Source: Lucinisca nassula
Lineage: Eukaryota; Mollusca; Bivalvia; Lucinida; Lucinidae
Reading direction: 5' to 3'
Assembly: GCA_963580285.1 (NCBI GenBank)
Contig: OY757012.1
Location: forward strand, 167,698,652-167,762,651
Length of the DNA stretch: 64,000 bases
Part shown: piece by piece, positions 1-11,744 of the stretch
Layout: every line of letters starts with the position of its first letter
Position numbering within the stretch: the stretch's first letter is position 1
The notes under the pieces: generated by a model
What the model was told of the DNA's origin: nothing
What the model saw: only the letters and a program-made list of their open reading frames with translations
Database searches by the model: none
Translations under genes and position numbers: made by a program

Positions 1-670
1 TGTCAACGCGTTAATTGCTACCTAATACAGTGGAAAAAAGTACCTTTTCATGCCATATTAACGGCGTCTGGCCACTGGACTAACAATGCTTGCATACCGG
101 TCTACAGGGACAATTCCGGCAAGGAAGAAAAAGAAAGAACAGTTCTGTTTTTAAAGAAAGAAGAAAAGAAGAAAGGCTTGCTACATGTTCATTGCTTAAG
201 AAAATTAAACTGACCGACACTTCAGGGTGATGAACCAACGCACCCAAATAACCAATCCCTTTTAAGAATACAGCTTTGTTATTGTTGTAGTTGTTGTCAT
301 TGTTGCTGTTTTTTGTTTTGCTGTTTTTTGCTGTTTTGTTTTTGTTGATGTTTTGTTGTTGTTCATCTTCTACTGTGTTTTTCCTTCTGGGCAAAGAGAT
401 GTTTTCCCAATTTTCGAAAAGATAGTGACGCAAAATAATCATTAGTCTTGATAATTTCATGAAGGCAAACATCTTTAAAGGAATCCTTGCAACACTGCAG
501 ACAGGTACAGATACCCATGCAAACAATACAGAACGGGATAAGACAGCTCTATCAGAATCTAAACTGTTTGCCATCTTGTTAGTGATGTTGACTAAACACC
601 GTATTTAAAAGAACGGACATGTCCAAAACCATATGGGCCCCGTCAAGCGATTTTGGTCCTTATCGCCTAT
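1..670. other. No gene seen; TTG-rich stretch
   Basis: No convincing gene. An imperfect TTG/TTGTTT-rich stretch at about 270-365 is low-complexity; the open frame crossing it on the minus strand is Asn/Lys-rich because of this composition and does not look like a real protein. Confidence 0.5.
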
Positions 671-736
671 GCGAGCAGCGAAGGTTCAGGCGAGCCTGCG
701 CATCCGCGCCGTCTCGCCAGAACCTTCGCTGCTCGC
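671..736. repeat. GC-rich hairpin repeat, copy 1
   Basis: Two arms of about 24 bases (GCGAGCAGCGAAGG on the left, CCTTCGCTGCTCGC on the right) flank a GC-rich loop containing CTGCGCATCCGCGCC. A related, more decayed hairpin lies at 61783-61853, so this is a dispersed repeat, probably the core of a MITE. No element ends were recognised. Confidence 0.6.
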
Positions 737-740
737 TCAT

Positions 741-1119
741 ACAAGCAGTGAATCAAGAGGAACCTTCAGACAGAAAGCCTTATCCCTGGTCCCTCTGAAT
801 GGCTTGGCATGCGCAGTTAAAATTTGTCATGACGGAATGCTCGAAGACACAAATTCGCTTGGCGGGGCTCATATATGGAAGGCTTCACTTGAGAAACTCA
901 GGGGTGAAATGGTAAAGAAGGGTAATGTTGTATCTCAAAAGCAATCAGTTCAAAACAAATCTGCTTTCGAGGTACTCGTATATTGCAACTTACACACCTA
1001 CACTTGCCACAGACAACGGCCTCATACTCAGCACATATGAAACATACTTCCAACTGCAAATACATGTATAAACAAGATGTGTTTGTGAAACACGAACATA
1101 TCCCCGGGCATGGTCCTTT
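741..1119. other. Unannotated spacer
   Basis: No repeat or gene was recognised. Short overlapping open frames on both strands lack any recognisable motif. Confidence 0.4.
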
Positions 1120-2075
1120 TTTCAAAGTTGGTCACAGTTCAAGGTCAAGGTCACAGTTCAAGATTTTTTGTTTGAGTGAGAAACCCTTGACAAAGAACCT
1201 AAATGCCAAATATGAAGGCTGTGTCTTAAATGGTTCAAAAGGTATGAACAATAATATTTTTTTCTTTTAAGTAGGTCAAGGTCAAAGGTCAAATTTTTTG
1301 CATGAATGTGAAGCGCTTGTCACAAGCAAGCTACATGCTAAATATGAATGCTCTATCCCAAACGGTTCGAAAGTTATGACAAAAATGTCATTTTTTTTTC
1401 TTTTAAGTAGGTCAGAGGTCAAGGTCAAACTTTTTTGCATGGATGTAAAGCTTTTGTTACAAGGAACCTACATGCCAAATAGGAAGGCTCTATCTCAAAC
1501 CGTCCAAAAGTTATGACCAATGTTAACTTACTTTTAAGTAGGTCAAAAGTCAAGGTCACAGGTCAAGCTTTTGCGTGAATGTAAAGCTCTTGTCACAAGG
1601 AACCTACACGCCAAATATGAAGGCTCTATCTCAAACGGTTCAAAATAATGACCAATGTTAACTTACTTTTAAGTAGGTCAAAAGTCAAAGTCAAGGTCAC
1701 AGGTCAAGCTTTTGCGTGAATATAAAGCTCTTGGCATAAGGAACCTACAGGCAAAATATGAAGGCTCTACCTCGAACGGTATAAAAGTTATGACCAAAAT
1801 GTTATTTTTTATTTTAAGTAGGTCAAAGGTCAAGGGCAAGGTCACAGGTCAATTTTTGCATGAATGTAAAGCTTTGTCTTAAGGAATATACATGCCAAAT
1901 ATGAAGGCTGTATCTCAAGCCGTTCAAAAGCTATGACCTATGTTATTTTTCTTTTAACTAAGTCAAAAGTCAAGGTCACAGGTTAAAATATTTTTGCATG
2001 AATGTGAAGCTCTTGTCACAAGAAACCTACATGCCAATGAATGCTCTATCTCAAACGGTTTAAAAGTTATGACCA
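1120..2075 (+). repeat. 138-bp tandem array rich in AGGTCA motifs
   Basis: About seven units repeat at 134-143 bp spacing, judged from recurrences of ACATGCCAAATATGAAGG near 1200, 1335, 1470, 1605, 1748, 1890 and 2030. Each unit holds CAAACGGTTCAAAAGTTATGACC and then a run of AGGTCA, AAGTCA and AGGTCACAGGTCA. The array has no coding content. Such arrays are typical of the internal part of non-autonomous mollusc elements, like the 430-bp array at 4-18 kb and the 160-bp array at 44-45.5 kb, but I could not place its ends. Confidence 0.85.
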
Positions 2076-2378
2076 ACGTTACGATTGCCCACGTACAAAC
2101 CAACAAACAAATAAACAGACAGGGCAAAAACAATATGTCCCTGCTATCTTTACCGGGGACATAAAAAGTGCAACATAATATGTCGAACGCCTATAAGACC
2201 ATGGAAATGTGTTCGATGATGAAGTTGTTTTATGTTTGTGCTTCTTTCCCTTTGGTGTCTTGGATGGCAGATATGAGGTAATTGTATTGCTCCTGACCAT
2301 TTCCTTCACTTCTACTGCGCTGTAGTCCTCGCTTCCAAAAGCTTACCATTTCATAGAACTTTGTACCACCAAGTCCTT

Positions 2379-2640
2379 CATTACGAAAACACGCCTATAC
2401 AAATATATTGTAAACCTTACCGCCGAAAAACGAATTTTTAAGATTTCCTAATTTTTGCTCAAAATATAGATTGTTGCAACTCGTTAGAACCGCCTCATCG
2501 AGACGGTTCTAACGAGTACCAACATTCTATATGTTGGAACAGAAATAAGAAAATTAAAGTTTACCCCTGTAAACCCCAGTTTTACAACACAAAAATGGGG
2601 TTCAAGGGGGTTAAAATTGTATATGCGTGATTTCGTGATG
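2379..2640 (-). mobile_element. Hairpin MITE family A
   Basis: The ends are CATTACGAAAACACGCC on the left and CGTGATTTCGTGATG on the right. A central palindrome at about 2460-2555 includes CGTTAGAACCGCCTC, and GGGGTT blocks lie towards the right end. There is no coding capacity. Orientation is opposite to the majority form, which starts CATCACG and ends CGTAATG. Confidence 0.85.
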
Positions 2641-2770
2641 GGCTGGGTACCATTAAGTCCTTGCTAGGTAATGATAGCATAGTGGAGCCATCCAACAACG
2701 CATTACAAAAACACGCCTATACAAATGCAGTGCAAACTGTACCGTCGAAAAATGTCCTTGCCAGGTAATA

Positions 2771-3800
2771 CCTAGGTCACATAGCCCGGCCGATGAGGTT
2801 TCGATGAGCGAGCGATGCGACTTTCGCCAAACACCGGCCGGAATCCCGTGGTCACCGGTCGGCGTTTGGGGCTTAAAACCGCATCGTTGGGTAGCTCGGC
2901 GAAATTTAACTTCGGAGTTAAAATTCGACGTGCTCTCACCGAGCTCCTTCATCGCAGCCCCATCCTTACCACATCGGAATACGCATCGGCCGGAGTACGG
3001 CTGAGTATCGGCCGGTGTCCCGTGCATCTGAGGCCGCCAGAGGAAAAGCTTTTGTGAACGGACACCGACCGAGGTTCGGCCGAGGTCCGACCGATGTGGG
3101 ACCAAGCCTTGGAAAATACAGTACCTGTGGGTGACCGATTTAAAGGACAGTGGCCGAAGCTGGCCGGACATCGGCCGGAACTCGGCCGGATATCGCTGCT
3201 TGCATGTAAACCGCTCGCTCCAGTCCGTGTACAACATCAAGCTAGTTGTGTTGACACAAGCAACATCTCACACGAGCAACATCAGGATTTCAATGTGTAC
3301 TCCCTCTTTTGACAGACTTTAAGGATGTCAAACGTTTCCAGGAAAATGATGGGGATGGGGTGAAGAGGCCACCACCAGAGAAGGATCACGGGAAGAAGAT
3401 ATATATACAGTGATGTAATAGCTGACCATCGGCCCCCGCCCCCCGCCAAGTCCGAGTTACAACGGCCGAACATCGGCCGAGCAATGTTCAAAGACCCTTT
3501 ACAACCCCCGTCTGGTGATTGCACGGTGTCCTGTAACCTGCTCGGGTACCGGCCGTATAGCCCCCGATGTCCGATCGACCACCGGCCGGTAGTTGCTACC
3601 ACATAGGCCGAAAAAAATCTCCCCTGTTAAGACAGACTCCGTACGGTCATCGACCGGTGTTTGGTCGGTCGCTTGTAGATTTCCGGTCGGAGCCCGTTCA
3701 CGTCACCGAGCTATGCCTCCGATGAGGGGAACTCGGCGACACCCCAAAACTCTACCGAGCTCTACCGATGCCGGACATCGGTCGGGCTTTGTGACCTAGG
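2771..3800. mobile_element. GC-rich foldback element with CGGCCGA repeats
   Basis: The ends are inverted: CCTAGGTCACATAGCCCGGC at 2771 and the reverse complement of a close variant ending at 3800 (GGGCTTTGTGACCTAGG). At least 14 GGCCG motifs, often ATCGGCCGGA, are spread through both halves, so the interior can fold on itself. It is strikingly GC-rich beside AT-rich neighbours. Open frames here on both strands follow from the composition and have no recognisable domain. A truncated family A MITE lies just to the left (about 2698-2760). Confidence 0.6.
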
Positions 3801-4165
3801 CTTAATGATAACATAATGGAACCATCAAACAACGGCGACAATGTTTTCGGCCTTTTCTGAAATGTAATTTTCGAAACATAACAACCACTTGTTACCACAA
3901 CTTGTAAATAATAAATGAATTGGATAGAAGCAGCTCACTGGAAAGCGTTTAAACAGATTTTAATTAAAGTAAAAATAACAAGAGGTCCTGATCGCTCCCC
4001 TGTGTATTATTCGGTCCCATTTTTTCCTCTACTGAGTGTTCTGATACATAGATCAATGTCAACCTGGGATCCTCATTTATAAAATATTGTAGCGCTCAGT
4101 CACTTGAAGCTGCACACGAAGTTTTAAAAAATCGGCTCAGAGGTTCTGGAGAGGATAAGAATGTT

Positions 4166-4848
4166 TAAGGTAGAAGTAAAACAAAGATCAGGAATCGATA
4201 CAATTAACTTACTCCACCCATCAAAGACACCAAAGGGAAAGAAACACAAACATTAAGCGACCAGACCATAATGGAAACCTAAACAAAGGAAGGCCATAAG
4301 GACAGTTACTTTCCCACAAAATGGCCATATGGCCATCCAAAATAAAAAGGCACAAGTGATACACACAGTAAGTAACAAACAACAACATAAATAAACCGCC
4401 ACAGAAGAACCGCCTTGGAACGGTCAGTGGAAAGATTTCCACTGGGGGGCTTAAATCGATTTTACGTGGCCACAATCCTCGCCCTTACTTCCGTCGCGAT
4501 TTAGACGAATAATTTGTTCAGTCCGCATGAAGGCCTCCTAACTAATCAGTGCAACATCTCCGTGAACACAAAAAACCAAAGAACCACAGAGGTGAGACAA
4601 CGGTGAGAACTCGACAGCAAGAAACCACTGAAATGCTGGAGCAAAAGAAAACCAACAGTTAGACTCCGATGGGCCCGACCAGAGACAGAGCATCGGGCAC
4701 CAACCAACATTACCAAGAATTAGATCTCTCTAATTCTCAATAAGCCTTTACGTTGGAGCCGTCATAGAATCTGAGGCCTGACCCACCGGCGTGCAATTAA
4801 AGAGGGAAGCAAAGTTGCCAACCGTGATTAAGTTTTTAAGCGTATTTC
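4166..4848 (-). mobile_element. Penelope-like element, 3' region fragment
   Basis: This is the reverse complement of the non-coding 3' region seen after the reverse-transcriptase pseudogenes. It carries GATCAGGAATCGATAC, the CCATATGGCCATCC block, ACCGCCTTGGAACGGTCAGT, and the end of the coding part (GGCGTGCAATTAAAGAGG). Copy-specific decay is visible. Insertion into the surrounding 430-bp unit came with loss of about 160 bp of that unit. Confidence 0.7.
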
Positions 4849-5298
4849 ATATATGACCATGGCAATACACCCGGGGCCAAGTTTGCTGGATGACCTCAAC
4901 ATATAATAGCATTCATACTTTCTCATTTCATAATCACAACATTTTTCGAAAAGTACATTTTAACCTTTTTCCCATTCAAAAGCCTGAGGGGCCAAATTTG
5001 ACCTTGCCCAATGATAGGCCAAGGTCAGCCTAGGGTCATCGAGGGAACAAATTTGGTTATATCCAGTCGCCTAAAGCTACTTATTACTAAGTTTCAAGGG
5101 ATTGACTTCAAGGTTCTGGCAGAGAAGGTTTTAAGGGTTTTACTATATCTAGGCATGCCGGCCATCTTTGTCACGTGACTTGAACCATTCGAATAAGCTT
5201 TCATTCTGTCGTTGTCAGGAAGCGCTGCATGTGAAACTGAAAATGGCTCTGGAGTTTTAGAGTAAATGTCATTTTAATTTGTCAATACACCTGCAATC

Positions 5299-5587
5299 CA
5301 TCACGTGAACAAGTCCGTGAAATAAAGACCCCCTAAACCACACTTAATATAGAGGAAACTGGGCTTTACGGGGGTAAACATTATTTTCCTTATTTCTGCT
5401 CCAGAACATAGGTTGTGGGTACTCGTTAGAACCGCCTCGATGAGGCGGTTATGAGGCGGTTCTGACGAGCACCACAACCTGTGTTTGCAATAAAAATAAG
5501 AAAAATATCGCAGATTTTCATCAGAAAAGTAGCCATTTTGGAGATGTGAAAAAATGCAATATGTCACACGGGTGTGTTATCGTAATG
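5299..5587 (+). mobile_element. Hairpin MITE family B
   Basis: Starts CATCACGTGAACAAGTCCG and ends GGGTGTGTTATCGTAATG. The central hairpin at about 5400-5490 contains TTAGAACCGCCTC and a short local duplication of its right arm. The flanks rejoin as CTGCAATC plus CCAAGTGACC, matching uninterrupted 430-bp units with one extra C, so the same single base (C) borders both ends. Confidence 0.85.
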
Positions 5588-5830
5588 CCAAGTGACCTTG
5601 TGCAAAGGTCATTGAATGACTTTGACCTTTGACATTCATTTTGCACCTTCACTCATGCCATAAAGCACTCCCCGTTTTTGAAAAAAAACAAACATGCACT
5701 GCTTTACCAATTTCCCAGAAAAGTTTCGAGAAAATTGGCCCAGCACTTCTGGAGATCTTTTACAGGCATTTACCAAATTTGGGCACGGGGCCATCTTGGT
5801 CATGTGGCCTGGGTCGTTCAATCAAGATTT

Positions 5831-6109
5831 CATCACGTGAACAAGTCCGTGAAATGAACAACCCCTTAAACCCCACTATATATAGAGAAAACTGGGGTTT
5901 ACGGGGGTATACATTATGAGTCTTAATTCTGCTCCAAGACATAGGTTGTGGGTACTCGTTAGAACCGCCTCAATGAGGCGGTTCTAATGAGCACCCACAA
6001 CCTATTTTTGCAGTATAAATAAGAAAAATATTACGAATTTTCATCAGAAAAGTAGCCATATTGGAGATATGGAAAATGCACTATGTCGCACGGGTGTGCT
6101 ATCGTAATG
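5831..6109 (+). mobile_element. Hairpin MITE family B
   Basis: Same ends as the copy 540 bp upstream (CATCACGTGAACAAGTCCG and CGTAATG). The palindrome around TTAGAACCGCCTCAATGAGG is intact over the core, with weaker outer arms. It is also inserted in the 430-bp array element. The flanking single bases differ here (T and C). Confidence 0.85.
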
Positions 6110-7687
6110 CTCCAATTGCCAGATGGTGACATATAAAATGAATCTGAAATTGGCCCAGCTGTTAAAGATGAAAGGTCTTTGAACTCTTGATGGACCTACA
6201 ATCCAAATGAACTTAGGCCAACGTCTTTGAATGATCTTGATCTTTGGCATTCATAGACATTAATCATGTCATAGACGGCAAAAGTAAAAAAAATGCATTA
6301 TTTACCTGTTCCCCCACTGAACAGCCTTAGGAATCACAGTCGATATTGTCGTAAAATAAATCTAGGTCAGTCTTGGGTTATGATTCGAACAAAATTGGGA
6401 AAACTCAAGCCACCCAGTGCAGCATACCAAGTGTTAAGACAATCTACCCCGCTTTTGTCTTGAAAAAAAGTTTTAAATGGCATATTTGGGCATGACGGCT
6501 ATAATGGTCATGTGACCTGGACCATTCAAACAAGCTATTGTTCCCAAATTTTCTGTCTGTACGCTGCACATAATATCTAAACGAAATTGGTCAGTGGTTT
6601 CAGAGAGAATTTATTTTGAAATATCAATGGAAAAACACTCCAAGTGACCTTGGGCCACAGTTGCTGAACAACCTTGACATTTATCATAGACATTCGTTTT
6701 GTAGCCATTCTCATATCCTTGACCTTAATAGTTTTCGAAAAATGCATTGTTTACCCTTTTCCCATCGGAAAACGTAGGGAACCAAATTTGTCCAGTGCGC
6801 AAAGTAAGTCAATTTCAACATAGGGTCATCATTTTTGTAAACTTGGTAGTACTCAGTCTCCAAATGCTGTATACGAAGTTTCAAGACACTCGCCCGAGTG
6901 CTTCTGATGTTTTAATGTTTTATCATATTTGGGTATTTTGTACGTATGACCTGGACCATTTGAACACTTTTATTCCTCTACTGTCAGAAGGATGCATATA
7001 AAAGTTTAATGAAATTAGCCCAGTGGTTGCAGAGAAAATGTATTTTGAAATGTCAATAGACTGCAATCCAAGTAACCTTGAGCTAAGGTCTACAAATGAC
7101 CTTGAACTTAAGTATTCATAGGCATTCATGTTGTACTTATTCTCGAACCATAGGCTGCACTATTGAGCGAAATATGCACTGTTTTACCTTTTTCCCATTG
7201 AAAAGCTTAGGGAACCAACTTTGACATTTGTGTAAATTAACGGAGTGTCTATTGACAGTCTCTGGCAATAGCATAAAATCGGTAAAAGTGCTATTGCCAG
7301 ACGTCTGGCAATAGCAGAAACTCGATAAAAATGCTATTGACAGACGCCTGGGTTTGGTGTATTGATCTATGCGTTAATATACGAATATAACCAAGGAATA
7401 TGTAAATGTCGCTGGTTTATGTTTGTACTTTCATAGTCGAAATCCGAAAGTGGGTGATTTATTTATTTTTGTTATGTAGTTGTTGTTCGCGTAACCCATG
7501 GGATTCTGATTTCCTTTCTTTTGTGAGAGACACCGAAGATATTATATTCTGTTTAGCATTTTTTTCTTATATCATATTTCTCTTTTTGTGTCTTTCTGTC
7601 TTTTTTCGCCTACGACACAAACTTACATTTTGAAATCATTCAGCAATCAGATTATGAAAAGCTTTTTTTCTGTTTATTGTACTGGTT

Positions 7688-7762
7688 AACCGCTTATGTA
7701 TAAGCCTAACCGGGAAACGTGTGGATAGTAAACTGACCGGCACAAAAATGACCTAAAAATTG
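7688..7762 (+). repeat. S3 SINE tail fragment
   Basis: GTACTGGTTAACCGCTTATG, GTGTGGATAGTAAACTGACC and AAAAATGACCTAAA match the body of the complete S3 SINE at 12940-13249. Head and tail are missing. Confidence 0.6.
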
Positions 7763-7943
7763 CTACTATTCTGATGAAAATCCGTGATATTTTTCTTATT
7801 TTTACTGCAAATATAGGTTGTGAGTTCTCGTTAAAACCGTTCTAAAATAATACATGTATATACACCCGTAAAACTCAGTTTTCTCTGCATAAATAGGGGT
7901 TAAGTGGGATTGGACGGGGTCATTTTACGGACTTGTTAACGTG
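7763..7943 (-). mobile_element. Family B MITE, internally deleted
   Basis: Reads as a reversed family B copy: TTTTCTTATTTTTACTGC, a broken hairpin around CTCGTTAAAACCGTTCTAA, then ACTCAGTTTTCTCTGC and TTTTACGGACTTGTTAACGTGA. Half of the palindrome is lost. Confidence 0.6.
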
Positions 7944-8913
7944 AAGCTTTCGATTCTTGGTTGGATGGAACTATATGGTCGTGGGTAAAAAACACAGTCT
8001 GACCAGTCTCCGCTGGACAAAGATGAACTTTTGCTGTCTATCAAACACCCAACGAAAACTTTGACCAGAAGCGCTGATGCGCAGGCCGATCTGGGTGTTG
8101 GCTGGACGCCTAATATTTAAATTATACGCATATACATGTACCGTGTAATTCGATTTGACAGTCTCGCAGCCGACCCTTGAAATAGTTAAAAAGTCCTGGG
8201 TCCACAAGCAACCCGCATAATAGAGGCACCAACAGAACATCGCATTTTGACCTATCGCGCATTACAACAGGCCTATGTAATTTTGACAACATAAAATTAA
8301 ACGAAGAGCAACACCAGGAACTGATACAACCAGATCCCAAATCCTGCCCTAAACACCATAGCACAATTTCATGTAGTAAATGCCGTTGTTTTCGGAGTAT
8401 ATATTATTTTTCTTATTTCTGCTCCAAATAAAAATGACAAAAATTTTCGTCTGAAACATTTCGTTTTCACGAGTATAACATTTGCATAGATGTTCAACGT
8501 GAATTGTTCAGATGTTGTCATAACTTACCAGTTGCATCATATATAAATCAGGATAGCATCTGGCATATGAAATTTCCCGTAATTTTGCGTCTGGCAATAG
8601 CACATTTCCCGACTTTGTGCTATTGACAGACGTCTGGCAATAGCACATTTCCCGACTTTATGCTATTGACAGACGTCTGGCAATAGACTCTTCCTAAATT
8701 AATTCAATGTCAATCAAGTGTAATTCTTTTTACAAACTCGGTAGTGCTTAGTCAACCGATGCTACATACCAAGTTTCAAGACAGTCGGCCCAACGGTTCT
8801 GTAGAAGAAGATTCTTTAATGGTATTACCATATTTGGGCATGGAAGCCATCTTGGTATTGGGACCTTGACCATTTGAAAATTATTGTTCCATCACTGTCC
8901 TAGGGCCGCATAT

Positions 8914-9194
8914 CATCACGAAAATACGCCTATATAATTTTGACCCCCCTAAACCCCACTTTTATATAGTCGAACTCGGGTTTACAGGGGTAAACCTTAT
9001 TTGTCTTATTTCTGCTCTAAAATATAAAATGTGGGTACTCGTTAGAACCGCCTCAATGAGGCGATTCTAACGAGTACCCACAATCTATATTTTGAGCAGA
9101 AATAATAAAAATATCACAATTTGTCATCCTAAAATTTTCGTTTTTTCGTCGGTAAAGTTAACAATGTATTTGTATAGGCGTGTTTTTTGCAATG
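8914..9194 (+). mobile_element. Hairpin MITE family A
   Basis: Starts CATCACGAAAATACGCCTAT and ends GGCGTGTTTTTTGCAATG. A long hairpin at about 9010-9105 has TTAGAACCGCCTCAATGAGG in the centre. It lies in the 430-bp array element, and T borders both ends. Confidence 0.85.
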
Positions 9195-9374
9195 TAAAAT
9201 TTAAATGAAATTGGCCCTGAGGTTTCAGAGAAAATGTATTTTGAAATGTCAATGGACCTGCAATAGCATTCATAGACATTCATTTTGTACATTTTCTCAT
9301 TTCATACACTACAATATTTTCAAAAAAATGCCTTGTTTTATTTTTCCCATTGAAAAGTCTATGTAACCAAATTT

Positions 9375-9860
9375 CACAGTTGACCATCGTACAGTATCTG
9401 AAATCGGAAGCTGCTGATACTGTACGCTCAAAAATCGTTAGCTGCTTTACACGATATTTATAAAAAACACAAGAAATCAATAAAATTCATTAATGACACT
9501 TTAATAGAACACATGTTTTGGAAGGTAAGAGGTGTTTCTTTTCAAATTTGCTTCGATTTGCAATCATAATGCGCCTTGTTCTTCACAAGGACACGATTCT
9601 GATGCCGCATCAGTGATTTATCTCATCCTCGCTTGCAGCGATCGTTACTATTTTACATTTTGTCTGTCATGTGGTCAGTTTACACAATTATTAAATTGGC
9701 GAAAGCCAAATACGGTTATAAACCAGCATATCTCAATACCCGTTTGCTAGTTCTATAGTCCTACCATCAAAATAATAACCTCTTTGTTCAGGGCCTATCC
9801 TGTTGGCGACTGTACGATTAGCTGCTAGCTTCGTTTTTTTCTTTGTACGCTCAGCTGCGA
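9375..9860 (+). repeat. Left inverted arm of the 8.36-kb element
   Basis: Carries GATACTGTACGCTC, CGTTAGCTGCTTTACACGAT, then TCAAATTTGCTTCGATTTG, GATTTATCTCATCCTCGC and ACTGTACGATTAGCTGC. The motif CTGTACG next to TTAGCTGC recurs several times, like reiterated binding sites near the ends of large DNA elements. The short open frame 9532-9750 is part of this arm and is not a gene. Confidence 0.7.
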
Positions 9861-10494
9861 TTACCACTGCCTGCATGTTTTCTGCTGCTTTGATGGGAGA
9901 CGTAGTTTTAGCCTTGATAGATCCTATTTTGATGACTTGACTGAACGCGTGTGTACAGAGAAACAGTAAATATTGCTAACAGAGTCATAATGGTGATACT
10001 AAGACCAATGGATCTTCATACACTAAATATAGGACCCTGATACAGGCATTTTCAAGACAGAGGTAAACTGAGCTCTCTATTCGCACCACCTTGAGCCATT
10101 GACATTTTCGGATCGAGAAAAGCATTCCGCTCTCTAAAGGCCAGAGGGAAGAATTGATTTTCTTGAAAACAATTGAATGGTGATTTCCACACCTTCTAGC
10201 TGGGGGAAAAGGTCATCTGTTTGATTGCTTGCACTTTGTTATACAGTATTAGCATACTGTAGCAAACTGTCTGTAACATACTGTCTGAAAGAACGTGAAT
10301 TGTACTGGTTATCCGACAGACTTTTAGCAAGCGGTTGGTAGCTATGCTCCAGAGCGTAGATTGTGGGTAATCATTGAAACGCATTATTATTCAATACAAG
10401 TTTTGTCTTTTTGTGTTCCAGTCTATATGTAGCTTACGCGTTTATGTTCGATAGCCGGAAAAGCCCGTCAACGGGCTAGGGTTTATTTTGTTTT

Positions 10495-10797
10495 CCTTTG
10501 TTTGATTTGAGGTTTTACACCCCCTTTAACACTGTAAAGCTCTTTTTGGAGACGTTGCTTCCAATTTTGTGGGACTTTTACCCGACATTGAGATGAAATG
10601 ACATCTCAAGCCCTGTCGCCCAATGAAACCAATAGGGTTTATAAGCATGGACGGTCCGACGCGCAACGCTTTACATAGGCAGGCTTAGATCCTCTAAACG
10701 GTTTACCAGTACTCGTGTGCGGGTCGGTTTCAGCTCTGCGTGGAAGCATCATGCAGCCCATCTATTTCTTCAAGCCCCGATGGGCGGGGGGCCGCGG
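10495..10797 (-). repeat. S1 SINE-like element
   Basis: Minus orientation: the tail TTTGATTTGAGGTTTTACACC is at the left and the head GCCCCGATGGGCGGGG at the right. S1 is the most frequent repeat here, at about 300 bp. Its head pairs CCCGCCCAT with GGGGCTTGAAG, its body has GGTAAACCGCTTAGAGG and TTGAGATGTCATTTCATCTC, and its tail is GACGTTAAACCTCAAATCAA followed by CAAA repeats. The head is not clearly tRNA-like. Confidence 0.8.
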
Positions 10798-10887
10798 TTT
10801 ATTTCGTCTGTAATCCGTAAACGATACCAAAGATGCCAGCAACAATTGTCGTCTGCTTTGTTGTCTGTTGGGTACTGTTAAATTCAT

Positions 10888-10960
10888 TGTTGCAAACAAT
10901 GTGGACCCAGATCAGACAGCTCCTCAAAGGGCAGTTTGATCAGGATCAACATTGTTTGCC
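10888..10960. repeat. Decayed GATCAGAC palindrome
   Basis: TTGCAAACAATGTGGACCCA, ATCAGACAGC, then TTTGATCAGGATCAACATTGTTTGC form a degenerate inverted repeat related to the TTAA-flanked palindromes at 21666, 29982 and 47251. Confidence 0.5.
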
Positions 10961-11099
10961 TATACATATAAAATATGTTTAAAGTTTGCAATAATGGGAA
11001 GCAGACGACCTAAACCGTAGACATTTTCAGGTGAAGTATTTTTTCTTGGCATCTATCCTTGTTGACAGTAGATAGCCCGGACTTGATTTTGTTTGTTTG

Positions 11100-11262
11100 T
11101 TGGAATTCGAGTTCAATGGCCGATGCAACGCAATTTTGACAGGCTTCTTCGTAAGCGATTAGCCAGTACAGTGTACATACTTTCACCTGAAGCTGCCAAC
11201 TGCTCTTCTTGAAGCATTATGCAGCCTAGTCAATTTCTTCAAGCCCCGATGGGCGGGGCCGG
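11100..11262 (-). repeat. Chimeric SINE fragment (S3 body, S1 head)
   Basis: AGCGATTAGCCAGTACAGTG, CACCTGAAGCTGCCAACTGC resembles S3 in reverse. It runs directly into GAAGCATTATGCAGCC and CAAGCCCCGATGGGCGGGG, the S1 head in reverse. Either the two fragments were joined by deletion or this is a hybrid SINE. Confidence 0.5.
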
Positions 11263-11744
11263 AAGATTTCATGGTCAGTGTCATGAAAGAATGCTGCCGA
11301 CTGCAACAGGTTTCCATTCCGCATCCTGCTGCTCACTAGAAACGACACGAGACTTATACTAATATTTACACTCTTTCGTTTAATCAAGAATTTAAGCAAA
11401 TAATGTGGACCTTAATCAGACTGCAGTTTGCAGCATCTCACATAGGTCTGTTTGCCAGAAGACAGTGGCTGGTTTCTGCGTCTTTATAATAGCCACAATC
11501 TACAGCTAACAGTCCTCATGCACCTTATTTGTATACTAACTAATTTTGCTGGATTTTTTTTCTCATGTTGAAATCGATAATTGTGACCCGTCAAGCGAAA
11601 AGGGAAAAGCTGGGTGGATGACGTCGTTTTAAGAAATAGCGTTTCGAAGGTGACGTCATTATTCATTAACTCAGTCAAGCGACTTGCGTTTTCAGGCTTT
11701 ATTTTTGTTAACATTTCTTCTTGGTGGTTGGCCGAGGCAAAGGT

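Larger units (their letters stand above)
7240..8694. mobile_element. 1.46-kb foldback transposon with TAAATTA duplication
   Basis: The 7-bp direct repeat TAAATTA lies at 7233-7239 and 8695-8701. The ends are inverted, GGAGTGTCTATTGACAG on the left and the complement of GAGTCTATTGCCAGACG on the right. Each terminal region is a small array of alternating hairpins built from TCTGGCAATAGC and GCTATTGACAGAC (7240-7352 and 8586-8694). Removing it restores an array unit that aligns with the uninterrupted one near 6790-6860. The interior holds SINE and MITE debris and no transposase. Confidence 0.75.

Noticed and set aside
80..574. 164-codon minus-strand frame with Asn/Lys-rich centre
   Set aside because: The centre is an imperfect AAC-type low-complexity tract; nothing else looks protein-like.
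2653..3240. 195-codon minus-strand open frame
   Set aside because: It lies across a GC-rich foldback with frames open on several strands; composition bias explains it, and no domain is visible.
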